Below the pieces are notes generated by a model. It was not told the origin of the DNA and searched no databases. It saw nothing but the letters and a program-made list of their open reading frames with translations. Position numbers and translations under genes: made by a program. Positions 6,394 to 7,255 of a DNA stretch of 7,255 nt are shown piece by piece. The first letter of the stretch is position 1, and the number at the start of each line of letters is the position of its first letter. The stretch is from an uncultured Oscillospiraceae bacterium (lineage in GTDB: Bacteria > Bacillota > Clostridia > Oscillospirales > Acutalibacteraceae): NCBI GenBank assembly GCA_900548085.1, contig URJF01000072.1:1-7255 (forward strand). The letters run 5' to 3'.

Positions 6394-7255
6394 TTATTTC
6401 TTTTTATTAAAACTGTCACGCAGTGCAACGGTGCGATTGAACACAAGGTTGTCCGGTGTGGAAGTTGTGTCTGTGCAAAAATATCCTGTGCGCATAAATT
6501 GATATTTGTCGCCGGGCTTTGTATCAGCCAGTGAGCGCTCAATATATGCTTTCTTTTCTTTCAGTGAGTCGGGATTGAGATTGTCCTCAAAGGAGCCTAC
6601 ACCCTCCTCATCACTTGGGTTTTCTACATTAAAGAGTCTTTCATACAGCCTTACTGTAGCGGTAGCGTTGTCTCTTGCACTAACCCAGTGGATTGTACCT
6701 CTGACCTTTCTTCCGTCCGGCGTGTCTCCGCCAAAGGTCTCAGGGTCATATGTGCAGTGTACTGCCGTTACCTCGCCGTTTTCGTCTGTGTCATATCCGG
6801 TGCAGGTTACACAGTATGCCTTGTACAGTCTTACCTCGTTGCCTACATAGAGTCTGCGGTATTTTTTGATTGGCTCTGCCATAAAGTCGTCACCCTCTAT
6901 CCAAAGCTCCTTACAGAACGGAATTTTTCTGCTTCCGTATTCCGGATGATCGGGGTGATATTCTACCTCGAGTTCCTCCTCCTTATCCTCCGGATAGTTG
7001 TCGATTATCAGCTTAATCGGGTCGATAACTGCCATTGCTCTCGGTGAGTTTTGGTTGAGGTTGTCTCTTACACAGCTTTCGAGCATAGCAAAGTCGATTA
7101 CACTGTATGCCTTTGATACACCGATTCTTTCACAAAAATCACGAATTGCGGCTGCCGGATAGCCTCTGCGACGCATACCGCTGATGGTAGCCATTCTCGG
7201 ATCGTCCCAGCCATCTACAATTTTGTCCTGAACCAACTTTAAGCACTTTCTCTTA
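6394..7255 (-). CDS. glnS: Glutaminyl-tRNA synthetase, C-terminal half (5' end outside the window)
   Basis: The frame is open to the right edge and stops at TAA (complement of 6394-6396), giving about 287 residues. At the edge the protein reads KRK, the tail of the class I KMSKS-like loop (MSKRKL in GlnRS). It then gives VDGWDDPRM, the ISGMRRRGY block, LESCVRDNLN and PRAMAVIDP, which link the catalytic core to the tRNA-binding part. The rest is the two-barrel anticodon-binding region, with ELWIEGDDFM, YDPETFGGDTPDGRK and GTIHWVSA. These are GlnRS rather than GluRS features, so the enzyme should charge tRNA-Gln directly with glutamine in the cytoplasm. A TTG at 7234-7236 is not the start, because conserved sequence continues upstream. 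Full-length enzymes are about 550 residues, so roughly the second half is present. It is the first visible gene of the probable glnS-typA-hemW operon, whose promoter is not in view. Confidence 0.96.
   Translation of the reverse strand, partial: KRKCLKLVQDKIVDGWDDPRMATISGMRRRGYPAAAIRDFCERIGVSKAYSVIDFAMLESCVRDNLNQNSPRAMAVIDPIKLIIDNYPEDKEEELEVEYHPDHPEYGSRKIPFCKELWIEGDDFMAEPIKKYRRLYVGNEVRLYKAYCVTCTGYDTDENGEVTAVHCTYDPETFGGDTPDGRKVRGTIHWVSARDNATATVRLYERLFNVENPSDEEGVGSFEDNLNPDSLKEKKAYIERSLADTKPGDKYQFMRTGYFCTDTTSTPDNLVFNRTVALRDSFNKKK

Noticed and set aside
4577..7047. Several frames within typA and glnS in other phases or on the plus strand
   Set aside because: They overlap two unmistakable genes completely and have no family signature of their own.
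1..7255. Riboswitch, CRISPR, insertion sequence or novel multi-gene system
   Set aside because: Gaps between genes are 2 to 71 bases, no repeat array or terminal inverted repeats are seen, and every gene falls in a known family. A SAM or cobalamin riboswitch could exist upstream of the activation-domain gene, but that region is outside the window.

Overview
The window looks like ordinary chromosome from an anaerobic, low-to-moderate GC Firmicute, most likely a gut Clostridia lineage of the Ruminococcaceae/Oscillospiraceae type. This is inferred from three things: a methionine synthase whose reactivation domain is a separate gene, a clostridial-style Rrf2 regulator, and a small protein with zinc ribbons and a TM2 domain. 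No mobile element, CRISPR array, tRNA, rRNA or phage gene is visible. Genes cover nearly all of the window, and the longest gap is 71 bases.

Left half, plus strand (1-3434). The 3' end of a gene for a methionine synthase activation-domain protein is followed 2 bases later by metH. MetH here carries the homocysteine, folate and cobalamin modules and lacks the C-terminal reactivation domain. Six bases further on is an Rrf2-family regulator with an IscR-like cysteine cluster. The three genes are probably one transcript. After a 71-base gap containing a strong sigma-A-type promoter comes a 140-residue membrane protein with two zinc ribbons and a TM2 domain. The plus-strand block ends at a strong hairpin (3437-3473) that can terminate transcription from both sides.

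Right half, minus strand (3485-7255). Reading leftwards from the window edge, the order is glnS (glutaminyl-tRNA synthetase, 5' end outside the window), typA (BipA ribosome-associated GTPase) and hemW (radical SAM heme chaperone). The gaps are 13 and 28 bases, so this is probably one operon that converges on the shared terminator.

Functionally, the left block makes methionine from homocysteine and methyl-tetrahydrofolate with B12, and includes a regulator that may sense Fe-S or redox state. The right block combines glutamine charging of tRNA, ribosome assembly or stress adaptation, and heme trafficking. I found no convincing undescribed system. The points most worth a second look are the altered ligand set in the Rrf2 regulator coupled to metH, the IscR-like half-site over the promoter at 2945-2973, and typA occupying the place next to hemW that lepA often holds.
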